A stretch of DNA of 64,000 nt, from NCBI GenBank assembly GCA_964552465.1, contig CAZKGR010000007.1:1-64000 (forward strand). Reading direction: 5' to 3'. Under the pieces are notes generated by a model. It made no database searches. It saw nothing but the letters and a program-made list of their open reading frames with translations, and had not been told where the DNA came from. The translations under genes and the position numbers were made by a program. Numbering within the stretch: position 1 is the first letter of the stretch; each line of letters starts with the position of its first letter. This document shows, in pieces, positions 17,675-25,867 of the stretch. This DNA comes from BMS3BBIN04 sp964552465 (lineage in GTDB: Bacteria > Electryoneota > Electryoneia > Electryoneales > Electryoneaceae).

Positions 17675-18403
17675 TTACCTCAAAAACTTGAAACTCAAAC
17701 CTGTAGTTAACAGCAATCCGCCAAGATCAACTTGATTATAGTAATCATCGGTTATACTGGCCACATGGTACTGTGTTTCGATATGAACGTTCAAATATGA
17801 TGAAATAGGAATTTCTATGCCAGATTCTACATATATACCGGTACCATTCTTGGCTAGATCACCACGAAGATGAGCTGCTTCATCACTGGAGTAGGCATGA
17901 TATTCAGCTGTTTCAGTAACAAGTACAATGTCAGCGCCAGCTCCCATGAAGAGGCGCACTATTTCAACCGGAAAATCTATGCGAAACCCAGCGCTCCCAA
18001 TAAACTGTCTCCACTCAAGCTCACGGTCATAACTAATCGGAAGGTCGTTTTGAATAACCTGGATCTGGATTGTTTGACGTAAGTTTAGGGCCATAAAATG
18101 GAATACGGCTGAGACGGACCCACCAAAACCGGTTTCAAGACCCACACCAGCCAGTAATGCGTAATTTGTGTTATAGTAATCTGAGAAGTAATCGTCATGG
18201 ATCAATAATGTACCGACGTCTATATGGAGGGCAGGTCGATATTCACCATGTATCTCCGACTTGAGGGAATCCACTGATTTTGCTTCAGCTGATCCAACTG
18301 GAACTTCCGATAGGCAGATGATAGCGCAAACAGAGAATAAAACTAACCTCGGATATATCTTCCAGCCAGGAAAAAATGTTGAATTCTTGAGATATTTCAA
18401 CAT
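17675..18403 (-). CDS. Putative outer-membrane beta-barrel protein
   Basis: From the ATG complementary to 18401-18403, four bases past the stop of the upstream oxidoreductase gene, the product is 242 residues. It has a basic N-terminus, a hydrophobic segment (LVLFSVCAIICLSEVPVGSAEA, about 20-40) as signal peptide, then alternating strands typical of small 8-strand barrels: HIDVGTLLIHDDYF, NYALLAGVGLETGFGGSVSAVF, FIGSAGFRIDFP and VDLGGLLLTTGLSFKFLR at the C-terminus. The coding sequence is AT-richer than its neighbours, a possible sign of foreign origin or weak selection. No family is recognised. The start is uncertain because the SD is weak. Confidence 0.7.
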   Translation of the reverse strand: MLKYLKNSTFFPGWKIYPRLVLFSVCAIICLSEVPVGSAEAKSVDSLKSEIHGEYRPALHIDVGTLLIHDDYFSDYYNTNYALLAGVGLETGFGGSVSAVFHFMALNLRQTIQIQVIQNDLPISYDRELEWRQFIGSAGFRIDFPVEIVRLFMGAGADIVLVTETAEYHAYSSDEAAHLRGDLAKNGTGIYVESGIEIPISSYLNVHIETQYHVASITDDYYNQVDLGGLLLTTGLSFKFLR

Positions 18404-18407
18404 TTGA

Positions 18408-19415
18408 TCATGCCTGTTGATTGGCTTGCTCCGCCTGCCGGGCGATTTCCTCGGCCAGTTCGAGAGCGACGGTCGCATCTAGCCCGCCGACGAGTGGCGG
18501 CGTATCGTTCGCGACGGCAGTCACGAACGCGTCCACTTCGCGTTGCAAAGCGTCCTCATTTTTCTTCGCACGGGTGCGTTTGATAAGAACACGGAGATCG
18601 TGATCGTCCGCACCGGGAATGGGTAGCGCTTTCGGTGTGCCGGGCGGGACACGTTTGTAGATCTCAGCCCGACGTTTCTCGAAATCGACAGAGATGTACG
18701 CGTCTTCCTGAAACATGCGGAACTTGCGCATCTTCTTCATCGAGATGCGGCTGGCGGTGAGGTTGGCGACCTTGTTGCCCTTAAAACGGATGTGCGCGTT
18801 GCAGATGTCGACGGCCTTGGTTAGTAGCGGCACGCCGTACGCGTCCACCCGTTCGATCTCGTGCCCCATCCAGTGCAGCAGCACGTCGAGGTCGTGAATC
18901 ATCAGATCGTGGATGACGCTGACATCGGCCCCGCGCGGAGAATACATCGCGAGCCTGTGCGCTTCGACGAAGCTCGGGCGAACATCCACGCCACGCAGCG
19001 CGGTCACGCCCGGGTTGAACCGTTCGATGTGCCCCACCTGCAGGATCAAGCCCTTCTTGTTCGCGAGGTCGACCAGTTCACGCGCTTCGGCGGAGGTTGA
19101 TGCGATCGGTTTTTCCATCAACAGGTGACGTCCGGCCTCGAGCACCTGCATCCCGACCTGGTGGTGAAGGGTCGTCGGCACAGCACAGTCGACGGCTTCA
19201 ACGTCCTCGATAAGCTTATCGAGGTCGGTGTAAGCGACGCAGCCGGTTTCTTTGGCGACTGCTGCAGCGCTGGCTTCGTTGGCGTCAAATACACCGACGA
19301 GGTTTGCGGCCGGGCATGCGGCGTGTTTCTGGGCGTGGAAACGTCCTAGCCGTCCGACTCCGACGACGGCGGTGTTGACGATACGTGACGGTGTGATGAT
19401 CTGCTTGCGTGCCAT
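18408..19415 (-). CDS. Gfo/Idh/MocA family NAD(P)-dependent oxidoreductase
   Basis: The 335-residue sugar-type dehydrogenase has a Rossmann dinucleotide motif VVGVGRLGRFHA (17-28), the catalytic Lys102 in LMEKPIAS, and the SVIHDLMIHDLDVLL segment (166-180) whose His and Asp take part in hydride transfer. It probably oxidises or reduces a nucleotide-sugar, inositol or related polyol. In Gram-negative genomes, similar proteins act on UDP-GlcNAc in lipid A precursor synthesis, but no lpx gene is nearby. The start is the ATG at 19413-19415, with GGAG nine bases upstream. The frame is open 49 codons further upstream only because a dispersed 27-base repeat (19459-19485) reads through without a stop. 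Confidence 0.88.
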   Translation of the reverse strand: MARKQIITPSRIVNTAVVGVGRLGRFHAQKHAACPAANLVGVFDANEASAAAVAKETGCVAYTDLDKLIEDVEAVDCAVPTTLHHQVGMQVLEAGRHLLMEKPIASTSAEARELVDLANKKGLILQVGHIERFNPGVTALRGVDVRPSFVEAHRLAMYSPRGADVSVIHDLMIHDLDVLLHWMGHEIERVDAYGVPLLTKAVDICNAHIRFKGNKVANLTASRISMKKMRKFRMFQEDAYISVDFEKRRAEIYKRVPPGTPKALPIPGADDHDLRVLIKRTRAKKNEDALQREVDAFVTAVANDTPPLVGGLDATVALELAEEIARQAEQANQQA

Positions 19416-19458
19416 GTGTATGTTCTCCGGACGACGGATGTTCCTGATGTATACGAAT

Positions 19459-19485
19459 CCGCGTTTGCAAGCAAACACGGGCCTG
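19459..19485. repeat. 27-base dispersed element, copy 1
   Basis: Identical over 27 bases to the elements at 48608-48634 (opposite orientation) and 48760-48786 (same orientation). The centre, GTTTGCAAGCAAAC, is palindromic. It lies in the spacer before the oxidoreductase gene. Confidence 0.85.
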
Positions 19486-19658
19486 TTCATCCCAACTCTT
19501 AATAAGTCGCAAGATGCTTGAAAATGGGGCCAATCTGCGCCGAAGGTACGGGTTTGGGTCATGATTCAACAGAGCCCGGAGCGAGTGCGTGTCCCTTGTT
19601 GGAGTGACTAACGCGGTCTACCTTGAGCGGACCAGGATAAACAGAACCTCTAATATCC

Positions 19659-20801
19659 ATGACCACCACCAACACATACCCTGTTTTCGACGCGAAAGTC
19701 GCGTATATCTATTCTGACTTGCCGTCCTATTCGCGTGCTAAGAAGACGCTCGAACTGTTCCGCGACATGTTCCGCGAGGTGCATTTTATTGGCACGAAGC
19801 GGAAAGTGGAATGGGATGACAGCCGTCCGGAGGGAATTCATTACCATTTTAACCCGCGTGTGCTCGGGTTTGGTTTGGGCACAGTTCCTGATGTCGCTCG
19901 CTTCATCGGGTACATCCGTCAGGAGTTGAACGAGATCCAGCCGGATGTAATCGTCGCGGTCAATGAAGAGTATATCTTGCCATTCACAGTTGGCGTGTTG
20001 CCGAAGCCGCCGGTGCTCGCCTTGGATCTGTACGATAGCATCGGGATGCGCATCCTCGGCAGGGGACGGCACCTGCTACCCGTGTTCCGGTTATTGTCGA
20101 TGGTCTCGATGTTGACAGCGGACGCGTTGGTCGAGGTGACCGAAGAACGGTTGAACTGGCATCCGTACAAGCCGGACGTGACAACGGTTGTCTTCAATTC
20201 ACCACCGCGTTATCCGGATTTGAGCCCATTGCCTGACCTGCCGGAGAAGTTCCTCTACGTCAGCGGAACAATGGAAGATGAACTGCACGGTATCGAAACA
20301 CTAACCGCCGCGTTGGATAAGGTACCGGAAATGCAGGTGTTGGCGACAGGTCTTCCGAAGGGTGAATTTGTCAAGAACCGATTCCTGAAACATCCGCAGG
20401 TGACGTATCTCGGAAAGCGTCCTTACGAAGAAATACCACGCATTTCGGCCGCGAGCTCAGGCGTGTACCTGCATTACAATCCGGTCCGTTTGAATTATAT
20501 CTACGGCGCGCCGAACAAGCTGTATGAAGCGATGCAGGCCGGTGTGCCGGTGTTGGTCAATCGTGAGAATCAGGCGCATCGTTTGCCGAAACGACTGGGT
20601 TTCGGGTTGGTTTCTCGGTACGGCAATGTGAACGGGTTGGCGGACGACTTGAAACGTTTGCTCGACTCACCGAAGGATCTGAAAGACGGTTGCAAACGTG
20701 CGCAGGAAGTTTTTGATCGTGAGTACGCTTGGGATGTGATGGCGCGTGAGCGCTACACTTCATTGTTCCGGCAACTTGGGGTTACCGAAACGCGAGGCTG
20801 A
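19659..20801 (+). CDS. GT-B fold glycosyltransferase (group 1 like)
   Basis: The 380-residue protein has an N-terminal Rossmann half (KVAYIYSDLPSYSRAKKTLEL; PDVIVAVNEEYILPF) and a C-terminal half with the group 1 donor-binding pattern YGAPNKLYEAMQAGVPVLVN near 285-305. The linker strand FLYVSGTMEDELHGIETL (about 205-222) is typical of the second Rossmann domain. Such enzymes transfer sugars from nucleotide donors, typically in cell-surface glycan synthesis; acceptor and donor cannot be told. It is transcribed with the Kef-type antiporter gene, whose ATG follows the stop after three bases, an association with no obvious functional logic. Confidence 0.85.
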   Translation: MTTTNTYPVFDAKVAYIYSDLPSYSRAKKTLELFRDMFREVHFIGTKRKVEWDDSRPEGIHYHFNPRVLGFGLGTVPDVARFIGYIRQELNEIQPDVIVAVNEEYILPFTVGVLPKPPVLALDLYDSIGMRILGRGRHLLPVFRLLSMVSMLTADALVEVTEERLNWHPYKPDVTTVVFNSPPRYPDLSPLPDLPEKFLYVSGTMEDELHGIETLTAALDKVPEMQVLATGLPKGEFVKNRFLKHPQVTYLGKRPYEEIPRISAASSGVYLHYNPVRLNYIYGAPNKLYEAMQAGVPVLVNRENQAHRLPKRLGFGLVSRYGNVNGLADDLKRLLDSPKDLKDGCKRAQEVFDREYAWDVMARERYTSLFRQLGVTETRG

Positions 20802-20804
20802 GTC

Positions 20805-22808
20805 ATGCACGACACCCACCTGCTCACCGACTTGTTGATCCTGTTCGCGGTGGGATTTGGCGCTGCGATGCTGATGAAGCTGCTGCGTCTGCCGACGCTT
20901 ATTGGCTTCCTGCTCGCGGGCGTTTTGGTGGGACCGTCCGGGCTGCATCTGCTGCACGAGGAAAACATCCAGGGTTTGTCCGAGCTCGGGGTTGTGCTGT
21001 TGCTGTTCACCATCGGACTTGAGCTGTCGTTAAAGCAGTTGTGGGAGCTGCGCCGTGAAGCCATGATCGGTGGTGGGCTGCAGCTGGCGCTCACGGCACT
21101 GATCGCTGGCGGAGTTGCGGCGTTGCTCGGGGTGGACACCCGCTCGGCAATCGCTATTGGATTGGTCGTCGCGTTGTCGAGTACGGCGGTTGCGCTACGT
21201 CTGCTAGGTGAACAGGATCTGCTGAATACACCCCATGGACGCATTGCACTGGCGATTTTGCTGTTGCAGGATATGGCGGTAGTTCCGCTCACTCTGCTAA
21301 TTCCAATGCTCGCGGGAGAGGGCGGGGTACTTGATGTTCTGCTGGTGATCGGTAAAGCGCTGGTGTTGGTCGTGTTGTTGGTTGTTGTCGCACGCAAGGT
21401 GATGCCATGGTTGCTCGATCGCATTGCAGCGATCCGTACACGTGAAGGTTATCTACTCGGTGTCGGAGCGATAGTTTTTCTTATCACTTGGCTGACTGGA
21501 TTAGCAGGCTTGTCGCCGGCATTGGGAGCATTCCTCGCCGGATTGGTAATCAGCGAGACCAAACACAAGCACCTCGCCCTGGCTGAGTCCGCTCCATTCC
21601 GTGATCTTCTTCTGGCTGTATTCTTCGTCTCGGTAGGAATGTTGATCGATTTGCAGGTGTTTTTCGCAAGCCCGTGGCTACCATTGGCGCTTGGTGTGAT
21701 CATCTATGTTGGAAAAACCGGCCTGATCGCGTCTATTGTGCGTGGTTTGGGATACCCCTGGCGGGTGGGATTGCAAGGCGGTGCGTCCATCGGTCAGATC
21801 GGGGAATTCTCGTTCGTGTTGTTGCTGCTCGCAGCTCAGTTGAACGTACTCGATTCGGTCATGGTGCAGTTGATGCTCGCTACTGCTGCGATCACGCTAT
21901 TCCTGACGCCGATTGCGGTGGGTGCGACGAATCGGGGGCGGCTGCCCACTAGTGCCGGTGACACCCGGCTTGGCGAGACACACCCGGGCACCCCGCCTCA
22001 GGTGGATACAGAAGATCGCAATGACACCCGGCTTGACGAGACAAGCCTAGCCATCCTGCCAAGCGTACTGATTATTGGATATGGGCCGAGTGGACGCGCG
22101 ACCGCGCGCACACTAACTGCGCTGGGATTTGAGTGGCGTGCGTTGGAGATGAACCCGGCAACGGTACGATCCGAACGCAAAGCAGGGAACCCTGTGGAGC
22201 TGGGTGATGCGTCTCGACTCGAAGTGCTGAAAGGTGTGGGAGTACAAGATGCCGCTGCGGTGGTGATAACAATCAATGATCGTCAAGCAGTGCGTCCAAT
22301 ACTGCTCCGGCTGCGTCAGATCGCACCCGAATTACATATTATCGTGCGCGCCCGGTTCGCAGTGGAACGAGCGGAACTGCTTGGATTAGGCGCGAATGTC
22401 GTCGTGCCTGAAGAAACCGAAGGCGCGTTGACCATTGTAGACCAGGTGATGCGATTTTTCAATGTCCCCTGGGATGTGCGCCAACATCATCTGGACGAGA
22501 TGCGTGAGCAGAACTACAGCCTGCGTACCAGCTCCGTGGCGGATATGATCCAGCAGGATTCCAGAGGCGACGAGACTGGGCTGACGTCGCTGACGATGGA
22601 AAAAGATTGGGCGGCTGTCGGCAAAACAATCATCGAGCTGAACCTGCGACAGAGGAGCGATGCAACTGTTGCCGCCGTGATCCGAGACGGGCTGATCATG
22701 TCCCGGACCACCGAAACAGCTTTTGCGGTGGGAGATCGTCTGCTGCTAATCGGCGACAACGAAGCCATCGCGCGAGCTCGCGAGATTCTCTGCGGTCGAG
22801 GTGAGTGA
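20805..22808 (+). CDS. Kef-type monovalent cation/H+ antiporter with RCK domain (CPA2)
   Basis: The 667-residue inner-membrane protein has about 12 membrane segments (about 8-373) of the CPA2 fold, including LPTLIGFLLAGVLVGPSG (29-46), VVALSSTAVALRLLG (121-135) and the LLLQDMAVVPL helix (152-162) with the conserved Asp. A linker (377-420) leads to an RCK/TrkA-N domain starting VLIIGYGPSGRATA (421-434), with a NAD-type GxGxxG, then a TrkA-C domain to the end. It exports K+ or Na+ in exchange for protons and is gated by nucleotide binding. The linker contains two in-frame copies of a 22-base repeat (GDTRLGET at 385-392, NDTRLDET at 406-413). The antiporter core and RCK parts look intact. Confidence 0.92.
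   Translation: MHDTHLLTDLLILFAVGFGAAMLMKLLRLPTLIGFLLAGVLVGPSGLHLLHEENIQGLSELGVVLLLFTIGLELSLKQLWELRREAMIGGGLQLALTALIAGGVAALLGVDTRSAIAIGLVVALSSTAVALRLLGEQDLLNTPHGRIALAILLLQDMAVVPLTLLIPMLAGEGGVLDVLLVIGKALVLVVLLVVVARKVMPWLLDRIAAIRTREGYLLGVGAIVFLITWLTGLAGLSPALGAFLAGLVISETKHKHLALAESAPFRDLLLAVFFVSVGMLIDLQVFFASPWLPLALGVIIYVGKTGLIASIVRGLGYPWRVGLQGGASIGQIGEFSFVLLLLAAQLNVLDSVMVQLMLATAAITLFLTPIAVGATNRGRLPTSAGDTRLGETHPGTPPQVDTEDRNDTRLDETSLAILPSVLIIGYGPSGRATARTLTALGFEWRALEMNPATVRSERKAGNPVELGDASRLEVLKGVGVQDAAAVVITINDRQAVRPILLRLRQIAPELHIIVRARFAVERAELLGLGANVVVPEETEGALTIVDQVMRFFNVPWDVRQHHLDEMREQNYSLRTSSVADMIQQDSRGDETGLTSLTMEKDWAAVGKTIIELNLRQRSDATVAAVIRDGLIMSRTTETAFAVGDRLLLIGDNEAIARAREILCGRGE
21959..22043. repeat. 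22-base direct repeat inside the antiporter linker
   Basis: TGACACCCGGCTTG followed by GCGAGACA at 21959-21980 recurs at 22022-22043 with one change (G to A). The copies start 63 bases apart, a whole number of codons, so both are read in the same frame. The base composition and CACCCGG/CCCGGGCACC character resemble the intergenic hairpins of this window. Confidence 0.7.
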
Positions 22809-22882
22809 CTCGCGGCAATGCGGCGGAAGCAATTTCCACGGGCTGAAGTTTGTGGCAGGTCACTTTCTCCAGACTCCACACT

Positions 22883-23566
22883 TCATTTTCCAGCATGAGC
22901 GAGCGCAGATTCGGATTGACAACCAACTATCGCTGGAGCTTCATGAATCAGGTCATCATCTTCGATGGCATGCACCATGAACAGCGCGAAATCGATCCGT
23001 CGTGTCAAGTTGCTCTCAAGTATAGGATCTCCCACATGCCTGCTCCAGACGGGCAATCCCTGGCTCTTGCCTTCCTCAAGATCGCTGCCGCGGACAACTG
23101 TCCACCTCTTATCGCTGGAGAAGATACGCTGAGTGGCCTCTACCTGATCCTGTAAATCCACCACGCGGATCAGTTTCGCCAGCTTCCCAAAGATCGCAAC
23201 TGCTCGTTCAAACTTCTTGGAGTAACTGTCTTTTCCGTCCTTGCTGATATGCCAACCGCATGAAAATATCAGCCGGGCTTCCGGCTTGGAGAAGTCAAGC
23301 ACAGCTTGAGCGGTTCCGGATGCATATTTTTGCATCCCCCACGGTACGAGAACGGTAAGCACAGCGTCACACCCTTCAACAGCCCGTTTGATCACTTCAC
23401 GGTCGTTTGTCTGTCCTGGAGCGATGTCTATCCGGTCCTTAAAGTCATCCAGTTTTCGTGCGCTCTTCTCTCGACATACACCAACTACCTCATACCCGCG
23501 ATCCAGGCAATGTTGCACCATGTATAGGCCGAGCTTTCCCGAGGCACCTACGACACATACTTTCAT
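22883..23566 (-). CDS. NAD(P)-binding atypical short-chain dehydrogenase (NmrA-like)
   Basis: The 227-residue protein opens with MKVCVVGASGKLGLYMV, an NADP-type GxxGxxG (7-13) followed by a basic CREKSARK after the second strand. Later strands include DAVLTVLVPWGM and WTVVRGSDLEEG, a pattern of NmrA-like or atypical SDR proteins that sense or bind NAD(P) or act as epimerase-like enzymes. No YxxxK catalytic pair is obvious, which favours a binding or regulatory role. The start is the ATG at 23564-23566; 16 more codons are open upstream without an SD. It is convergent with the antiporter gene. Confidence 0.75.
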   Translation of the reverse strand: MKVCVVGASGKLGLYMVQHCLDRGYEVVGVCREKSARKLDDFKDRIDIAPGQTNDREVIKRAVEGCDAVLTVLVPWGMQKYASGTAQAVLDFSKPEARLIFSCGWHISKDGKDSYSKKFERAVAIFGKLAKLIRVVDLQDQVEATQRIFSSDKRWTVVRGSDLEEGKSQGLPVWSRHVGDPILESNLTRRIDFALFMVHAIEDDDLIHEAPAIVGCQSESALAHAGK

Positions 23567-23734
23567 GAAATCTATCCATCCTGTGTATTTCTGCAGGTAA
23601 GAAAGGTAGATCACGTGGACTACTTTTGTGCCGTAAGATTCCGATTATAGTCGCCTGTCTGAGCAGGAATTGGACGGTAATCAGAAGCCACTTTCGAAAT
23701 ACGGATTCCATTTCAAAATTAGCTTGGCGGCGGG

Positions 23735-23803
23735 TTAACCTTTGGGAATATCCTCGCCCTGTTCGCGGTATTCGTTGAGCTTGTTGCGGAGGGTGCGGGT
23801 CGA
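23735..23803 (-). pseudogene. Remnant of the 3' end of an NtrC-type regulator gene
   Basis: The minus strand encodes STRTLRNKLNEYREQG then EDIPKG and a stop: 22 codons nearly identical to the last 22 of the regulator at 24501-25865 (SIRTLRNKLNEYRDQG, EDIPKG, stop). About eight of 66 bases differ, mostly at third positions. An in-frame TGA two codons upstream ends the similarity, so this is an isolated fragment without the rest of the gene. It lies 23 bases past the stop of the SMUG2-type gene, which is thus flanked by two copies of the regulator's 3' end in direct orientation. Confidence 0.85.
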
Positions 23804-23826
23804 GAATCAGATCAAGTTGTAACGGC

Positions 23827-24495
23827 TCAGATCTGGGTCAACGTGTTCACAAATTCATCCAGGTAGTCATCCAGTTGCTTGCGCTTGTATTGCATGATGT
23901 ATCGGGGGTGGGCGAGAGGGATGAGTTCGTCGAACAGACCCATGCGCTGGTTGATGGCGACGGCGCGTTGGTAGTTCTGCCCAGTACCAACAATGATCGC
24001 TCGCGGCTTGGCGCCGAACCTTACCTGCTGGCGTAAGGTGGTTTCAATGAACGGGGTGACTGCCGCCTCAAGCTCGGGATCATCGTAGTAGTTAAGGTTC
24101 TTTCCGTCACGGACAAACCCATAGGGTGACATGGCAGTGATGTAAACGCTCCTGTAAAACTCTGCTGGTCCCCCCATCCTGCGGATAACCTGGTACACAA
24201 ATCGCGCAGATAGCTCGGAACCATTGCCCAGTGAATGCTCAATGCCGCATTCCTCGGTCAGCGCCAGCGGATCAGTGAATCCAATGCCAGTGATACCAGC
24301 TCCATAGCGCCCGGGATTGATGCCCATCATGAACGTACGGCGGTTGGTGTCGCTGAAATAACGGGTATAGAACTCACGCATTACGCGCTGAACTTCGGAT
24401 TCGTTGTAAGGGTTAAGTATTCCTGCGGATGAGGGAATCGTGGGTGGCGTTAGGGTTGTGTAGAAGTCTACGATCTGCTCAGCGAACGATGCCAC
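23827..24495 (-). CDS. SMUG2-family uracil-DNA glycosylase
   Basis: The 222-residue protein matches the SMUG2/DUF4918 branch of the uracil-DNA glycosylase superfamily, known mainly from Bacteroidetes such as Pedobacter. The active-site loop is MGINPGRYGAGITGIGFTDP, whose GINPG (58-62) holds the catalytic Asn. A later segment LAHPRYIMQYKRK (about 194-206) supplies the His-bearing DNA-intercalating loop. It removes uracil or deaminated bases from DNA. It starts five bases past the stop of the NtrC-type gene, so it could be read from the kinase/regulator transcript, and is bracketed by duplicated 3' ends of that gene. That points to arrival by insertion. Confidence 0.85.
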   Translation of the reverse strand: MASFAEQIVDFYTTLTPPTIPSSAGILNPYNESEVQRVMREFYTRYFSDTNRRTFMMGINPGRYGAGITGIGFTDPLALTEECGIEHSLGNGSELSARFVYQVIRRMGGPAEFYRSVYITAMSPYGFVRDGKNLNYYDDPELEAAVTPFIETTLRQQVRFGAKPRAIIVGTGQNYQRAVAINQRMGLFDELIPLAHPRYIMQYKRKQLDDYLDEFVNTLTQI

Positions 24496-24500
24496 AACCC

Positions 24501-25865
24501 TTACCCCTTCGGGATGTCCTCGCCTTGGTCGCGGTATTCGTTGAGCTTGTTGCGGAGTGTGCGGATTGAGATGCCGAGCTGTTCGGCTGTCTTTGTGCGG
24601 TTGAAATTCAGCTCGTTGAGCGTAGTCATGATGTGGCGCTTTTCCAGTTCAGCGAGCGGGATCATGCCGAAGCTGCCAGCGTCAGCCATGGGAGCTGTGG
24701 CATCGAGGGTGACATCTTCTACTGTCAGAATAAGTCCTTTGGCGAGCACGACCGCGCGCTCGACACGATTTTCCAGCTCGCGCACATTTCCCGGCCACGG
24801 CTGCGTCTTCAGATAATCCATCGCGTCAGCTTCGATTTCACGGATGTCCTTGCCATACCTCGCACCGTAACGCGTCAGGAAATGGTTGGCGAGTGCGGGA
24901 ATATCGTCACGACGTTTCGCGAGTTGCGGAATATCGAGCGGAACTACATTCAGACGGAAGTACAGATCCTCGCGGAACCGGCCCTCCTTCACTTCCTCAT
25001 GCAGGTTGCGGTTGGTTGTCGCGACAACGCGCACATCAATCTTGATCGTTTCGTTTGATCCGACACGGTCGAATTCCCGTTCCTGCAACACACGCAACAA
25101 CTTGGCCTGCAGCGCCTGTGGCATCTCGCTTATTTCGTCGAGCAGGATGGTTCCGCCGTGCGCGGCTTCGAACTTGCCCTTGCGAGTCTTGATCGCTCCG
25201 GTGAACGCGCCTTTTTCATGTCCGAAAAGTTCGGACTCGATCAAATTCTCTGGAAGTGCGGCGCAATTCAGTTTGATGAACGGGTTCTTGTGACGGGCGC
25301 TCGACCAGTGTAACGCACGTGCGACCAATTCTTTGCCCGTTCCAGATGGGCCGGTAACAAGTACATCGACCGGCTGCGGCGCGATCAGCTCAAGGGTTTC
25401 GACCAGCTTGCGCATTGGCGCACTTGTTCCGATCAACGCCTGGATGCCCTGTTCGTTTTCAACAAACGCGCGCAGTTGACGATTTTCAAGGACCAGACGC
25501 CCACGTTGCAAAGCACGTGATACGGTCAGCTTCAGCAGATCGAGGTCGATCGGTTTGGTCAGGTAGTCGTACGCACCCTTTTTGATCGCTTCGACAGCGT
25601 TCTCGATACTTCCGAAAGCAGTAAGGATGACGAAGGGTACATCCGGCTGACGAGCCATGGCGTGGTTGAGCACCGCCATGCCGTCTTTTCGCGGCATATT
25701 GAGATCTGAAAAAATGAGGTCGTATTCGTGCTGGTCGATCAGCGCTTCAGCCTGGACGCCATCCTCAGCAGTTTGCACATCATAGCCCATGCGTTTGATG
25801 GCTTCCGCGAGAAAGTCGCGTACCAGTTCTTCATCATCAACGACGAGGACGCGGGAGCTGGGCAT
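24501..25865 (-). CDS. NtrC-family sigma-54 dependent response regulator
   Basis: The 454-residue protein has three domains. The receiver (1-120) carries phosphorylation site Asp54 in FSDLNMP and the switch Lys in YLTKPID. The AAA+ domain (about 145-380) has Walker A GPSGTGKE (172-179), the sigma-54 contact loop GAFTGA (219-224) and Walker B GGTILLDE (238-245). A Fis-type helix-turn-helix lies near 410-447 (LGISIRTLRNKLNEY). It activates sigma-54 promoters when phosphorylated. The kinase gene is directly upstream, its stop two bases from this start, with GGAGG inside the kinase's last codons. Its 3' end is duplicated at 23735-23803. Confidence 0.95.
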   Translation of the reverse strand: MPSSRVLVVDDEELVRDFLAEAIKRMGYDVQTAEDGVQAEALIDQHEYDLIFSDLNMPRKDGMAVLNHAMARQPDVPFVILTAFGSIENAVEAIKKGAYDYLTKPIDLDLLKLTVSRALQRGRLVLENRQLRAFVENEQGIQALIGTSAPMRKLVETLELIAPQPVDVLVTGPSGTGKELVARALHWSSARHKNPFIKLNCAALPENLIESELFGHEKGAFTGAIKTRKGKFEAAHGGTILLDEISEMPQALQAKLLRVLQEREFDRVGSNETIKIDVRVVATTNRNLHEEVKEGRFREDLYFRLNVVPLDIPQLAKRRDDIPALANHFLTRYGARYGKDIREIEADAMDYLKTQPWPGNVRELENRVERAVVLAKGLILTVEDVTLDATAPMADAGSFGMIPLAELEKRHIMTTLNELNFNRTKTAEQLGISIRTLRNKLNEYRDQGEDIPKG

Positions 25866-25867
25866 GT

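Noticed and set aside
19416..19562. A 49-residue N-terminal extension of the Gfo/Idh/MocA protein
   Set aside because: It translates the dispersed 27-base repeat (FACKRGF); the downstream ATG has a good SD and starts the conserved fold.
23700..24600. A prophage or integrative element at the duplicated NtrC end
   Set aside because: No integrase, excisionase or phage gene; only one cargo gene lies between the repeats.
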